From an uncultured Sulfurovum sp. (GTDB lineage: Bacteria; Campylobacterota; Campylobacteria; Campylobacterales; Sulfurovaceae), in contig CAJXJN010000004.1 of the NCBI GenBank assembly GCA_913055205.1, forward strand, positions 1 to 64,000: a DNA stretch of 64,000 nucleotides, in the 5' to 3' direction. Both the position numbers and the translations under genes were made by a program. Every line of letters begins with the position of its first letter. Position 1 is the stretch's first letter. Positions 1 to 8,044 of this stretch are shown one piece after another. The notes under the pieces were generated by a model. The model saw only the letters and a program-made list of their open reading frames with translations, was not told the DNA's origin and made no database searches.

Positions 1-289
1 TTAATATTTTATTTAAATATGTTTTTTCATTTTGAAGAATAATTGGTCTTAATTTATGCAATAAAATACCTATGCTATCTTTATTTGGCAAATTAATAAT
101 ATATTTTAGTTCATTATTTTTAAATTTTATGTTCATATTTAAAGGAGAAAAAGCCCCTTCATTTCTTTTTATCATTTTTTCAAGTTCTTGTACATATTCT
201 ACAAATCTTTTTATTGTCTCTAGTTCATCATCAGTCCACCTGATTTCTATTGATTTTTCATTAAGAGTAATATTTTTTTGATAATTCAT
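1..289 (-). CDS. hypothetical protein, C-terminus cut by window edge
   Basis: An open minus-strand frame starts with ATG at 289 and runs off the left edge, giving 96 residues without a stop. A good ribosome binding site (AAGGA) lies just upstream. The start reads MNYQKNITLNEKSIEIRW and the rest is rich in Lys, Glu and Ile, with a probable amphipathic helix around residues 20-45. I see no signal peptide or membrane segment and recognise no family. The region is AT-rich. The plus-strand frame over the same bases looks like a shadow because it has no ribosome binding site and an odd Phe/Ser-rich composition. Confidence 0.6.
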   Translation of the reverse strand, partial: MNYQKNITLNEKSIEIRWTDDELETIKRFVEYVQELEKMIKRNEGAFSPLNMNIKFKNNELKYIINLPNKDSIGILLHKLRPIILQNEKTYLNKIL

Positions 290-353
290 TTTAAAAATCC
301 TTAGAATTATAATTGTAACAATGATACCACTTATTTAAAAAGATACAAAAAAG

Positions 354-372
354 ATATGTCAAATTGACATAT
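354..372. promoter_or_regulatory. 19-bp palindrome, candidate operator (copy 1)
   Basis: ATATGTCAAATTGACATAT is a perfect palindrome around a central A. It lies about 75 bp upstream of the partial gene that starts at 289. Close relatives occur at 2890, 30964 and 36487, each upstream of a minus-strand gene. A protein binding site is inferred, not shown. Confidence 0.4.
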
Positions 373-378
373 TATCTC

Positions 379-481
379 GGAAGTGGAGACTTCAGTCCCA
401 CTTCACAATCATAGATTTTTGGAAGTTTTATATAACTTGCTATCAGTTTAAACTTTCTGTGGGACTGAAGTCTCCACTTCC
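379..481. repeat. inverted repeat pair (family G)
   Basis: The arms at 379-401 and 459-481 are exact reverse complements over 23 bp (GGAAGTGGAGACTTCAGTCC at the left start). Each arm can also fold alone: GTGG-a-GACT, a TC loop, then AGTC-CCAC. About 57 bp of AT-rich sequence separates them. The layout, two inverted hairpins in an intergenic gap, matches the other paired repeats in this window. It ends 11 bp from the addB stop codon, so it may also act as a transcription terminator or mRNA 3' stabiliser. Confidence 0.75.
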
Positions 482-491
482 ATTCTAAGTA

Positions 492-2849
492 TCAGAGATA
501 CGTTCCTCTTCCACACATTAGGGTAAACTCACAGTACTTACATTTCTGCAGATCTTCACATTTTTCAGCTACAAAACTTTTTGTCTGTTTTAACTCTATG
601 ATATGTTCTGCCAAAAGTGCATTCTTCTCTTCCAAAGATGTTATCTCTTCCATCTCACCGTTCTCTAATATTTTTATAAAAGCCAGAGTGATGTTTTGGT
701 ATTTTGAGCTAAGCATATGGTGATAAATACTCATCTGAAAATCTGTCAGTTTCTCTAAGTTCTTAGATTTATTTGCCTCTTTCGTTGAGCCACTTTTGTA
801 GTCTAACACAAGTGTATGTGTAGCATTTTGGTCTATGCGGTCTATGCGTCCTTTGAAGCGTAAACCACCTATATCACCTTGGAACTCTTTTTCTCTCTCT
901 ACTACTTTCCAGTCAGCCTTAAAATGTTCTATTTGTCTCTCAATAAACCCTTTTAATTTCTCTTTCCATAAAAGTTTTTGGTAGGCTATCTTCGCGTCAT
1001 TTTGTGGCAATAGCTCGTCTATCAGTTTATGAAGTGCTTGAGTCATTTCCTCTTTTGAGTCATAGCAACTTTGCTCTCTATAGAGATGATCTAAAAGTGT
1101 ATGTAGAAACAAGCCTTCTATGAGCTCATCCTCTTTTTTCGCTTCTATCTTTTGGATATTACGGTAGTAATACTTTCTTTTACACTCCAGATAAGTTTTG
1201 AGTCTTGACGCTGACCATGTAATGGCTTGTGCATCAAAGTTTTCAACCACAGGCTCATTCTCATCTACGAGTTGTGATGATTGTGCATAGAGTAGATCAA
1301 ACTGGGCTTTTGTTTGTTCTGCTTTGTCCAATCCCAACTCATAAAGAAACTTTGAAGGAAGTTTGTTATCACTGCTGCTGTAAAGTATAACTGCTTGTGA
1401 AGCTTGTTCCAACAGACGCTTGTAATACTGTTTTTGTAAGGCTTCTCTGTCATTTTTAGTAGGAAGATTTGCAAAGGCACGCACAGAAGAGTTGAGAAAC
1501 TGATCTTTGCTGGATGTAGCAGGCACCACACCCTCATTAAAATCTACGATCACAATACCCTCAAAGCTCACACCTCTGGTCTCAAGTACACCCATCACCG
1601 TGATCTTACCCCCTCTCACATCATCAAAGGTAATTTTTGAGAGCGTTTTAAGCCATAAAAAGAGCCACTCTTTTATGGAGAGTTTTTGGATTTCAAATAT
1701 CTTTAGGAGATGCAGATACTTTTCATATACTTGTTCGTTAACTTTCTCTTTTTTCTCTAGAGGCTCCAGTGGAATATCCAGCAATTCCAGTCCATTGAGT
1801 AATGAAAAGAATGTTTTTATATCTACTGACTTAGAAGGGGTTATCTTCTCTACCTCCTCAAGTTGGAAGCCGTAACGCTCCAGCAACTTCTTATTCTGGG
1901 TATCAAAGCTTTTCCAATATCCATAGAGGGCTTCTAGTGATTTGTAGATTCGTCCATTACTATAATCATACCCCATCGCAAAGTTTAGGTTGTTGTGTGT
2001 ATCAAAAAGAGTAAAGTGCTCTTTAAAACTCTCATCCGGTAAGATAAGTGCAATCTTTTCCGGCTCTATGCCTAAACGTACCATCTCTTCTATTTTTTCA
2101 AATGCAATAGCGATCTGTTCTTCACGCTCTTCCACACTAAAAACTGCAGCATTGATATTTGCGCTGTTACTCTCCTGCTCTATGATCTTTTTACTTGAAA
2201 AATCAAAACATACATGTGCATCATTGGGTAATTTCATACCATACGCTTCAAAACGCTCTTGCATTTTTTTGTTGAACTTACTTGTCGTATAATGTATGAT
2301 AAGTTGTGTTTGCTGTGATACTTTTTCTAAAAGTGCCAACTCAAAATAACTCAAGTATCCCTCAAGATGGATCTCTATGGTTTCATAACTTTGTAAAAAA
2401 GCCTCATTGAGTCTGTAAGAGCCTGGTATGAATGCTTTATCTGTAAATCCTTTGTCATCAAGAAGTTTTCGGTAATTGTTTAAAAGTCTCTCCAAGATAG
2501 ACAGATGGGCTTCAAACTCTGCATAAGCATCTGCCTGGGCTAAAGTTTCAAAACCTATATTTTCCACTGCCAACTCTTCAAAGAACTTAAAAAGAGCATC
2601 ACTTTTGGTAAAAAACCGTACCAAATCCCGATTGACATTCAAAGTATCAAAAGCCTCAAAACTTGCCGCTTCTCTAAGCAGTAAAATACGCTGTAAGGGA
2701 TCTATCTGTATTCTGTTTTCTATGAGTATGGCACGCTGTTCAAACTCATCCATACGCATGAGTGCAGGAAGAAATCCATCTTGCTCTTTATGCTGAGAAC
2801 TTACTGTTCTTAATGCTCGTGATGTGGGGTAAATATGGAGTTGATTCAT
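492..2849 (-). CDS. addB: AddB-type PD-(D/E)XK nuclease/helicase subunit
   Basis: This 785-residue protein resembles the AddB subunit of the AddAB recombination nuclease, which processes double-strand breaks for RecA. The C-terminal RecB-like nuclease is clear: GLFLHTLLDHLY, then FKGRIDRID and LVLDYKSG with the catalytic Asp and Lys, then QMSIYHHML. A late cysteine set (CKYC...MC), together with the LECKRKYYY cysteine, fits the Fe-S staple of AddB nucleases. I see no Walker A motif at the N-terminus. RGVSFEGIVIVDFNEGVVP resembles a helicase motif. No addA lies within the window next to it, so the partner must be elsewhere. The 19-bp palindrome lies about 50 bp upstream of the start. Confidence 0.85.
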   Translation of the reverse strand: MNQLHIYPTSRALRTVSSQHKEQDGFLPALMRMDEFEQRAILIENRIQIDPLQRILLLREAASFEAFDTLNVNRDLVRFFTKSDALFKFFEELAVENIGFETLAQADAYAEFEAHLSILERLLNNYRKLLDDKGFTDKAFIPGSYRLNEAFLQSYETIEIHLEGYLSYFELALLEKVSQQTQLIIHYTTSKFNKKMQERFEAYGMKLPNDAHVCFDFSSKKIIEQESNSANINAAVFSVEEREEQIAIAFEKIEEMVRLGIEPEKIALILPDESFKEHFTLFDTHNNLNFAMGYDYSNGRIYKSLEALYGYWKSFDTQNKKLLERYGFQLEEVEKITPSKSVDIKTFFSLLNGLELLDIPLEPLEKKEKVNEQVYEKYLHLLKIFEIQKLSIKEWLFLWLKTLSKITFDDVRGGKITVMGVLETRGVSFEGIVIVDFNEGVVPATSSKDQFLNSSVRAFANLPTKNDREALQKQYYKRLLEQASQAVILYSSSDNKLPSKFLYELGLDKAEQTKAQFDLLYAQSSQLVDENEPVVENFDAQAITWSASRLKTYLECKRKYYYRNIQKIEAKKEDELIEGLFLHTLLDHLYREQSCYDSKEEMTQALHKLIDELLPQNDAKIAYQKLLWKEKLKGFIERQIEHFKADWKVVEREKEFQGDIGGLRFKGRIDRIDQNATHTLVLDYKSGSTKEANKSKNLEKLTDFQMSIYHHMLSSKYQNITLAFIKILENGEMEEITSLEEKNALLAEHIIELKQTKSFVAEKCEDLQKCKYCEFTLMCGRGTYL

Positions 2850-2889
2850 GAGAAGAAGTATAACATAGAACCCGATACAAAAAGGGGAA

Positions 2890-2908
2890 ATATGTCAAAT
2901 TGACAGAT
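2890..2908. promoter_or_regulatory. palindrome related to ATATGTCAAATTGACATAT (copy 2)
   Basis: ATATGTCAAATTGACAGAT differs from the copy at 354 at one position and lies about 50 bp upstream of the addB start. The position fits an operator or promoter element for addB. The TTGACA on the minus strand could serve as a -35 box, but I see no good -10 at the right distance. Confidence 0.4.
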
Positions 2909-2944
2909 AATTCATAATGAAAAGAGATTATCTTATTAAAGTTT

Positions 2945-3030
2945 CAGCTGTCGTGGCTTCGCTTTGCTACGACCACTCTGGTTCCAACCCTGCTAACGAC
3001 AAGCAGTTGTCGTTAGCTTAACGGGTCTCA
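2945..3030. repeat. structured repeat, family D copy 1
   Basis: The conserved segment GGCTTCGCTTTGCTACGACC is followed by a perfect 11-bp hairpin (GCTAACGACAA, loop GCAG, TTGTCGTTAGC at 2992-3017) and then TAACG..TCTCAT. A second copy at 29646-29717 keeps the framework, but its stem ends read ATAA/TTAT instead of GCTA/TAGC, so the pairing is preserved. The end of this repeat contains the stop codon of the fixH gene. Confidence 0.65.
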
Positions 3031-3576
3031 TGGTTTTAAATAAGCAGGAATTTGTGAGTACCCTATGGTTTCACCGACTTTTGCTCTTAGCTGTAAAGTA
3101 TATCTGCCCGGTTTTGTAATATTGATATCACCTATATGGAATCTACCCTCTTCAAACGGAATATTCTCAACCAGTTTATCATCTTTAACTGTATGCGGTC
3201 TTGTAAGCAGAAATGTCACATTGGCATTTGAAACTGCTGTACCGTCTTTTTTTAAAATAGTATAGTTAAATGTATTTATTCCCTGTTTTAACTTTACAGG
3301 ATCAACCTGATGAACCTTACTGTTCACATTATCTTTCATAACCATTGTCTCTACATCAATGATATTGATATCATAGTTTTTATCAAATGCCATCTTTCTT
3401 TCTATGATCTCATTGATATTCATATCTGCGATCTGATACTTTAACATATATTCATTTGACTCTTGCACCGGCAGAGATGATGCAGACTTTACTGTCCAGT
3501 AGCTCAGTGTGATACCAACTATAAGAAAGCCAAGTATCATATGTGGCCAATAGGTTTTTTCTTTATTGTTTGCCAT
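3028..3576 (-). CDS. fixH: FixH family protein
   Basis: A 182-residue membrane-anchored protein with one N-terminal transmembrane segment (about residues 11-30) and a large periplasmic part rich in beta strands. FixH/CcoH-type proteins assist cbb3 oxidase assembly, and its place at the 3' end of the cco operon supports the call. It overlaps the preceding gene by 14 bp, suggesting translational coupling. Its TGA stop lies in the conserved end of a family D repeat. Identity to classical FixH is by context and topology more than by motif. Confidence 0.7.
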   Translation of the reverse strand: MANNKEKTYWPHMILGFLIVGITLSYWTVKSASSLPVQESNEYMLKYQIADMNINEIIERKMAFDKNYDINIIDVETMVMKDNVNSKVHQVDPVKLKQGINTFNYTILKKDGTAVSNANVTFLLTRPHTVKDDKLVENIPFEEGRFHIGDINITKPGRYTLQLRAKVGETIGYSQIPAYLKP

Positions 3577-4192
3577 TTTTCATCCTCATAAATATCGGTC
3601 TAAAAATAAACATCCAAAATACCAACAGTGCACCAATGATCACAATAACTTTCAGCACCGTAATAATATATCGTGTTTCGTTTGGAAGCGTGGTTGTCAT
3701 CTCAACATTTTTTGAATCAGCAATCTGATCTGCCAATTCGGAAAAACCTTGTACCACGCCAATATTGTACTTATCTTCTATACTGTTTTTATCTTTTGCT
3801 GCTATTACATCGATCGTTGCATCCATGACATCACTTTTATCATAGAGTAACGCCAATTCTTTACTTGAAGGAATGAGTGCTACTCTACCTTTTGTTCTAG
3901 ATTTTGCGGTGATCACTGCATTGGGTGCAAATATCAGCATCACATAGGGCTTGCTTAGGTTAGCTTCATACTTCTTACTATATGCTACCAAATTGAACTT
4001 CTCAGGGAAGTTTTCATTAGTGGCGACTACATACCCGTTAATAGCTGTTTTAGATAGCAACTCATCTGCCATTTGCTCAATTAGTTTTGAAGCTTCAGGT
4101 TTTAAAATGTCATCTTTGAGAATATGTGTTGCGTTCAGAAGAAGTGGAAGTAACAAAGCAAGCAAGGCGAACCTTACTTGAACTTTGAACAT
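3563..4192 (-). CDS. hypothetical exported membrane protein of the cbb3 operon
   Basis: A 209-residue protein with an N-terminal signal peptide (about residues 1-21, ending LLLNA), a roughly 150-residue extracytoplasmic domain, and one transmembrane helix near the C-terminus (about 178-198) followed by a short basic tail (RMKNGKQ). I do not recognise the central domain, and it has no cysteine pair or heme motif. It lies between a 33-residue peptide and fixH, so a role in oxidase assembly is plausible by position only. The gene ends inside the start of fixH. Confidence 0.7.
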   Translation of the reverse strand: MFKVQVRFALLALLLPLLLNATHILKDDILKPEASKLIEQMADELLSKTAINGYVVATNENFPEKFNLVAYSKKYEANLSKPYVMLIFAPNAVITAKSRTKGRVALIPSSKELALLYDKSDVMDATIDVIAAKDKNSIEDKYNIGVVQGFSELADQIADSKNVEMTTTLPNETRYIITVLKVIVIIGALLVFWMFIFRPIFMRMKNGKQ

Positions 4193-4196
4193 ATAA

Positions 4197-4298
4197 TTAT
4201 CCTATAAAAAGATGGTTAGGTGTAAGTACTGCCCATGCTGTATATACAGCAAAAACAACCATACTCCATCCCAATACTTTATCCATAATTGTAATCAT
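4197..4298 (-). CDS. 33-residue membrane peptide in the cbb3 operon
   Basis: A short frame starts with ATG at 4298 after a good ribosome binding site (AAAGGAT, 6-7 bases upstream) and ends with TAA at 4197. The peptide starts MITIMDKVLGWSMVVFAVYT and continues with a Trp-containing hydrophobic stretch, giving one transmembrane helix. It sits in line between the DUF4006-type gene and the 209-residue gene, with 17 and 4 bases of spacing, as expected for an operon member. Small single-helix subunits are common in cbb3 oxidases (for example CcoQ and CcoM), so a structural or assembly subunit is a reasonable guess. Confidence 0.65.
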   Translation of the reverse strand: MITIMDKVLGWSMVVFAVYTAWAVLTPNHLFIG

Positions 4299-4315
4299 TT
4301 TTTATCCTTTATGAA

Positions 4316-4552
4316 TTACTTAGCATCTACAAATGCAAAGTTTGCATTTTCTTTACTATTTGCTTTTACATTATCCAAACTACCGGTAATAGGTGTTGGA
4401 TCATAGTAATTACTGGCACTGCCTTGTTGTACCCCAATACCCCATACTGTCAGGAATGCAAGGATACTTAGCAAAAGTACAGTTGCTATCAACATACCTG
4501 TTACACCATTGAGACCAAATACGGCTCTATTTGTATTTTCAGTTGCTGCCAT
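4316..4552 (-). CDS. DUF4006-type small membrane protein
   Basis: A 78-residue protein with one transmembrane helix (about residues 17-40) after the segment NRAVFGLNGVTGMLIATVLL, followed by a hydrophilic tail. I recall this sequence type as the DUF4006 family, found beside ccoP in Campylobacterota. The function is not established. It starts 3 bases after the ccoP stop and is clearly part of the oxidase operon. Confidence 0.7.
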   Translation of the reverse strand: MAATENTNRAVFGLNGVTGMLIATVLLLSILAFLTVWGIGVQQGSASNYYDPTPITGSLDNVKANSKENANFAFVDAK

Positions 4553-4555
4553 CTT

Positions 4556-5443
4556 TTATCCTTTTAACGTTTTAATGTATGTTGCAAGCGCTTTTATCTG
4601 CACAGGAGTCATTCTGTCATGGAATGCCGGCATTGTACCAAGTGCACCTTTTTTACCATTTTTAACAACATTTGTAATAAGTGCTTCATCATAGTCAGCG
4701 ATATTTGCTGCCATACCATTCATACCTTTACCATCTGCTCCGTGACAACTAGCACATGCTGCAAAAGCTGCAGGCTGTTCACCTTTCATACCACCGGCAA
4801 CATAAGCTGCAATATCTTCAGCATCTTGACCTGTAGCCATCATTGGAGGCATTGCACCCATCGGATAACCCAATTGGTTAGAACCTTTTTCGATCACATC
4901 AAGTACTTGTGCTTTACTCATTCTAGTTGTAAAGTCATGTGCTTTACCGGAAAGACCATCACCTGTTGTACCATGACATGGTGCACACTGCACTAGGAAG
5001 ATAGACTCACCCATTTGCTGAAGTGTTGCTGTATCAGCATTCTTATGCACTGCTTCAAACTTAGTATTATAAGCTTTTACCTCTTCATTATATTGTCCGA
5101 TCTGGCTAAATGCATTGACAGGATATCCTGAAATCATATACCACATAGCCCAAATCGCAGTTCCTAACCATGAGTATGCCCAACCACTAGGAAGTTCATT
5201 TAAATACTCACCGATACCATCCCAGTTCTCATCAGCAAGTTTACCACCTGATGTATCTGTTTTCATCTGGTTGATATATTTGATAGCTACACCTACTGTA
5301 AGCCCTGCAATCGCTATAGCACCAATTATCGTAATTATATTGATAGGATCACTCAAATCAATGTTCATAGACTTCACTACATAAATCGTAGCTGCTATAA
5401 GCACTGCTGCAAAGAGAAGTCCCTTTATCATTAACGCATTCAT
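4556..5443 (-). CDS. ccoP: cbb3-type cytochrome c oxidase subunit III (diheme cytochrome c)
   Basis: CcoP is the diheme subunit that passes electrons to CcoO. The 295-residue protein has hydrophobic helices near residues 4-24 and 34-55 and another near 90-108. Two cytochrome c domains follow, with heme motifs CAPCH and CASCH, and each has a downstream Met that can ligate the heme (MGAMPP and GTMPAF). It overlaps ccoQ by 4 bases. The extra N-terminal hydrophobic segment before the usual single anchor is typical of Campylobacterota CcoP. Confidence 0.95.
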   Translation of the reverse strand: MNALMIKGLLFAAVLIAATIYVVKSMNIDLSDPINIITIIGAIAIAGLTVGVAIKYINQMKTDTSGGKLADENWDGIGEYLNELPSGWAYSWLGTAIWAMWYMISGYPVNAFSQIGQYNEEVKAYNTKFEAVHKNADTATLQQMGESIFLVQCAPCHGTTGDGLSGKAHDFTTRMSKAQVLDVIEKGSNQLGYPMGAMPPMMATGQDAEDIAAYVAGGMKGEQPAAFAACASCHGADGKGMNGMAANIADYDEALITNVVKNGKKGALGTMPAFHDRMTPVQIKALATYIKTLKG

Positions 5444-5658
5444 TTATTTTGCTCCTTATTTTCACTTGGGCTTGCGGAACTATCGTTGATAGGTTTGCTG
5501 TCGATCTCATCATCTAAAGCAATTTTTCCTAACTTTTCATAGTCCTTTTCACCCTTTTTTTCACTTCTATAAAGGTATATAATATACCCATACAACAACA
5601 TCACTAAAACAATGGTCATAAAGAAACTGGCATAACCTTGAAGTTCTCTAATATCCAT
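5440..5658 (-). CDS. ccoQ: cbb3-type oxidase subunit IV
   Basis: A 72-residue protein with one transmembrane helix (about residues 10-30, FFMTIVLVMLLYGYIIYLY) and a charged cytoplasmic tail. CcoQ stabilises the cbb3 complex. It lies between ccoO and ccoP and overlaps ccoP by 4 bases, which fixes its identity. The long Lys/Glu/Ser tail is low in complexity. Confidence 0.9.
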   Translation of the reverse strand: MDIRELQGYASFFMTIVLVMLLYGYIIYLYRSEKKGEKDYEKLGKIALDDEIDSKPINDSSASPSENKEQNK

Positions 5659-5667
5659 TTTTTCTCA

Positions 5668-6333
5668 TTACTTTAATCTGTTAAGGTAAGCAATAAGTGC
5701 AACAATTTCAGGAATATTCCCTGCTGCAACTGCATCTTTAACATTCTGATTTTTCATATCAGCAGTGATCTTTTTTGCTTCATCCAAAGCAGCAGCTTTT
5801 GCTTCATCCCATGTTCCCAGTTTTACACCATTTGGTGTATCATAAGGTGTATTAAATACTTTTTTAACAGTTACGGCTTCAGCATAAGCTGTTTCAAGGT
5901 CTGCAATATTTGTAAACTGATGTTTATATGCCGGCATAATAGACTCAGGAACTACAGATTTTGGATCCCACATATGGTTTTCATGCCAATCTGTTGTACG
6001 GTAATTACCTATACGGTGAAGGTCCGGACCTGTTCTTTTTGAACCCCAAAGGAATGGTCTGTCATAGGCATATTCTCCAGAAAGTGAATACTGACCATAT
6101 CTGTCAGTTTCTGCTTTAAACGGACGGATAAGCTGTGAGTGACAAGCAATACATGCATCTTTTTTATAGACTTCTTTACCTGCAAGTTCAAGTACCGTAT
6201 AAGGCTTAAGCCCTACTACCGGTCTTGACGCTTCAGCAAAGTTAGGCAGAATCTCAATAAGACCTGCAAACGCGATAACCAAGAATACTCCTACTGCAAA
6301 GAAGAATGGATTTTTTTCTAACCAATGAAACAT
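5668..6333 (-). CDS. ccoO: cbb3-type cytochrome c oxidase subunit II (monoheme)
   Basis: CcoO is the membrane-anchored monoheme cytochrome of the cbb3 oxidase. The 221-residue protein has an N-terminal transmembrane helix (about residues 9-28), one heme c motif (CIACH) followed by SQLIRPF, and the family signature KRTGPDLHRIG. Met in the region MPAYKH is the probable second ligand. It follows ccoN by 11 bases in the same operon. Confidence 0.95.
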   Translation of the reverse strand: MFHWLEKNPFFFAVGVFLVIAFAGLIEILPNFAEASRPVVGLKPYTVLELAGKEVYKKDACIACHSQLIRPFKAETDRYGQYSLSGEYAYDRPFLWGSKRTGPDLHRIGNYRTTDWHENHMWDPKSVVPESIMPAYKHQFTNIADLETAYAEAVTVKKVFNTPYDTPNGVKLGTWDEAKAAALDEAKKITADMKNQNVKDAVAAGNIPEIVALIAYLNRLK

Positions 6334-6344
6334 AACCTACCTCC

Positions 6345-7811
6345 TTATGCCATAGGTGATCTAAACTGTGGTTCTTCAGAAAGCTCTCTGGAAGAAGTCA
6401 TAGTTTTATACATATTGTAAGCGAACATCAAGAAACCAACTAGGTATAACACTCCTGAAAGTGCTCTGATCGCATAGTAAGGGTGAAGTACTGTAACTGT
6501 ATCGATGAAACTATACATCAAGTTACCATACTCATCAACTGCTCTCCACATCATACCTTGTGTGATACCTGCGATCCACATAGACGTAAAGTAAAGAACA
6601 ACAGCTGTTGTTTGAAGCCAGAATTGTGCTTCCAAAAGCTTTTTAGAGTAAATCTCTCTTTTGAACATTCTTGGAGCCATATGGAAAAGACCAGCCATGA
6701 TCATAAATACAACCCAACCAAGTACACCATCATGAACGTGTCCAGGAATCCAGTCTGTAAAGTGTGCAATTGCATTCACTGATTTGATCGCTTGAATAGG
6801 ACCTTCAAGTGTTGAAAGCATATAGAATGTAGATGCAAGTACCATGAATTTGATCAGTGGGTTTTCAGTTAACTGGTTCCACTCACCTTTCATAGTAAGG
6901 AGCATGTTGATCGCTGAACCCCATGAAGGAAGAATAAGTACTACTGAGAATACTGATCCCATTGTTTGCATCCAATCCGGAACTGTTGACCATAAAAGGT
7001 GGTGAGAACCTGCCCAAAGGTAAATAAACATCAATCCCCAGAAAGAGAGAAGTGATAATTTATATGAGTAGATCGCTTGACCAGACTCTTTTGGAAGGAA
7101 ATAATAGATCATAGCAACAATAGGTACAGTAAATCCAAATGCAACAGCATTATGTCCATACCACCATTGCACCAATGCATCATTTGTACCTGAGTACATA
7201 GAAACCGAGTGCATGATATTACCAAGTCCGCCAGATACAAAGTATGTAGGTACTGCCATGTTATTGAAAAGGTAAAGCATAGCTATCCCCAAGAATGTAG
7301 CAATGTAATACCATATAGAGATATAAAGTGCTTTTTCTCTTCTGATACCGATAAGCCCAAAGACAGAGACACCCCAAAGTACCCATATAACAACAATAAC
7401 AACATCTATTGGCCACTCATATTGTGCATACTCTTTAGATTGGGAATAACCTAAAAGAAGACTTATTGTAGCTAAAAGTGCGCCAATAAAATAGAGCCAA
7501 AAGTGAAGTTTACCGATAAACATTAGAAACTTAGACTCTGCCATAGAGACTTTAAGTACTCTCTGCCCTACATAATAGAATGTAGCGAAAACCCCACTTA
7601 CGGTAAATCCAAATATAACAGTATTTGTATGAACTGGTCTTAGTCTTGAAAAAGTACCATATTCACCCAATAAGTAGTTTAATTCCGGAAATGCCAGTTG
7701 TGCTGCGATGAGCGTACCAATTAACATACCTAAAAATCCAAACAAAATCGTTGTATAAGTAAACAATTTTGCTACGGAATAATCGTATTCCAATGCTGCG
7801 TTTGATTGCAT
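6345..7811 (-). CDS. ccoN: cbb3-type cytochrome c oxidase subunit I
   Basis: CcoN is the catalytic heme b/heme b3-CuB subunit that reduces oxygen and pumps protons. The 488-residue protein has about 12 transmembrane helices and the expected His residues (HTNTVIFGF, WWYGHNAVAFGF, GSHHLLW, PGHVHDGVLGW). I chose the start MQSNAALEYDYS at 7811 because AAGGGGGT lies just upstream. An in-frame ATG at 7865 adds 18 residues that do not look like the family. It is the first gene of the oxidase operon, and a TATAAT box lies about 65 bp upstream. Confidence 0.95.
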   Translation of the reverse strand: MQSNAALEYDYSVAKLFTYTTILFGFLGMLIGTLIAAQLAFPELNYLLGEYGTFSRLRPVHTNTVIFGFTVSGVFATFYYVGQRVLKVSMAESKFLMFIGKLHFWLYFIGALLATISLLLGYSQSKEYAQYEWPIDVVIVVIWVLWGVSVFGLIGIRREKALYISIWYYIATFLGIAMLYLFNNMAVPTYFVSGGLGNIMHSVSMYSGTNDALVQWWYGHNAVAFGFTVPIVAMIYYFLPKESGQAIYSYKLSLLSFWGLMFIYLWAGSHHLLWSTVPDWMQTMGSVFSVVLILPSWGSAINMLLTMKGEWNQLTENPLIKFMVLASTFYMLSTLEGPIQAIKSVNAIAHFTDWIPGHVHDGVLGWVVFMIMAGLFHMAPRMFKREIYSKKLLEAQFWLQTTAVVLYFTSMWIAGITQGMMWRAVDEYGNLMYSFIDTVTVLHPYYAIRALSGVLYLVGFLMFAYNMYKTMTSSRELSEEPQFRSPMA

Positions 7812-7873
7812 GCATACCCCCTTGTAAAAATTTCTATGTTGTAAAATGACAATATTTGACAACATTCGACTTT

Positions 7874-7879
7874 ATTATA
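7874..7879 (-). promoter_or_regulatory. -10 box of the cco operon promoter
   Basis: On the minus strand this reads CCTATAATAA, a perfect TATAAT about 65 bp before ccoN. There is no good -35 box, but a T-rich stretch lies upstream of it, as is usual for sigma-70 promoters in Campylobacterota. Confidence 0.5.
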
Positions 7880-8000
7880 GGTTTTTTTTTCACATATAAA
7901 GCTTAAAATAATAAGAGGTAAAAAGGATTTGTTAAATTATGTTTAACAATGTAGAAAAAATTATCGCAAACAGCCTTCTCGTCGCAAAAATTCAAGGTTT

Positions 8001-8025
8001 ATATAGGATAAAATTACTCCTATAT
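8001..8025. terminator. hairpin downstream of ddl
   Basis: The arms ATATAGGA and TCCTATAT enclose a 9-base loop about 20 bases past the ddl stop codon. No T-run follows on either strand, so it may be a weak terminator or an mRNA end stabiliser. The rest of the 180-bp gap before ccoN holds the ccoN promoter. Confidence 0.3.
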
Positions 8026-8044
8026 GAACCTCCTGAAAAAGCAT

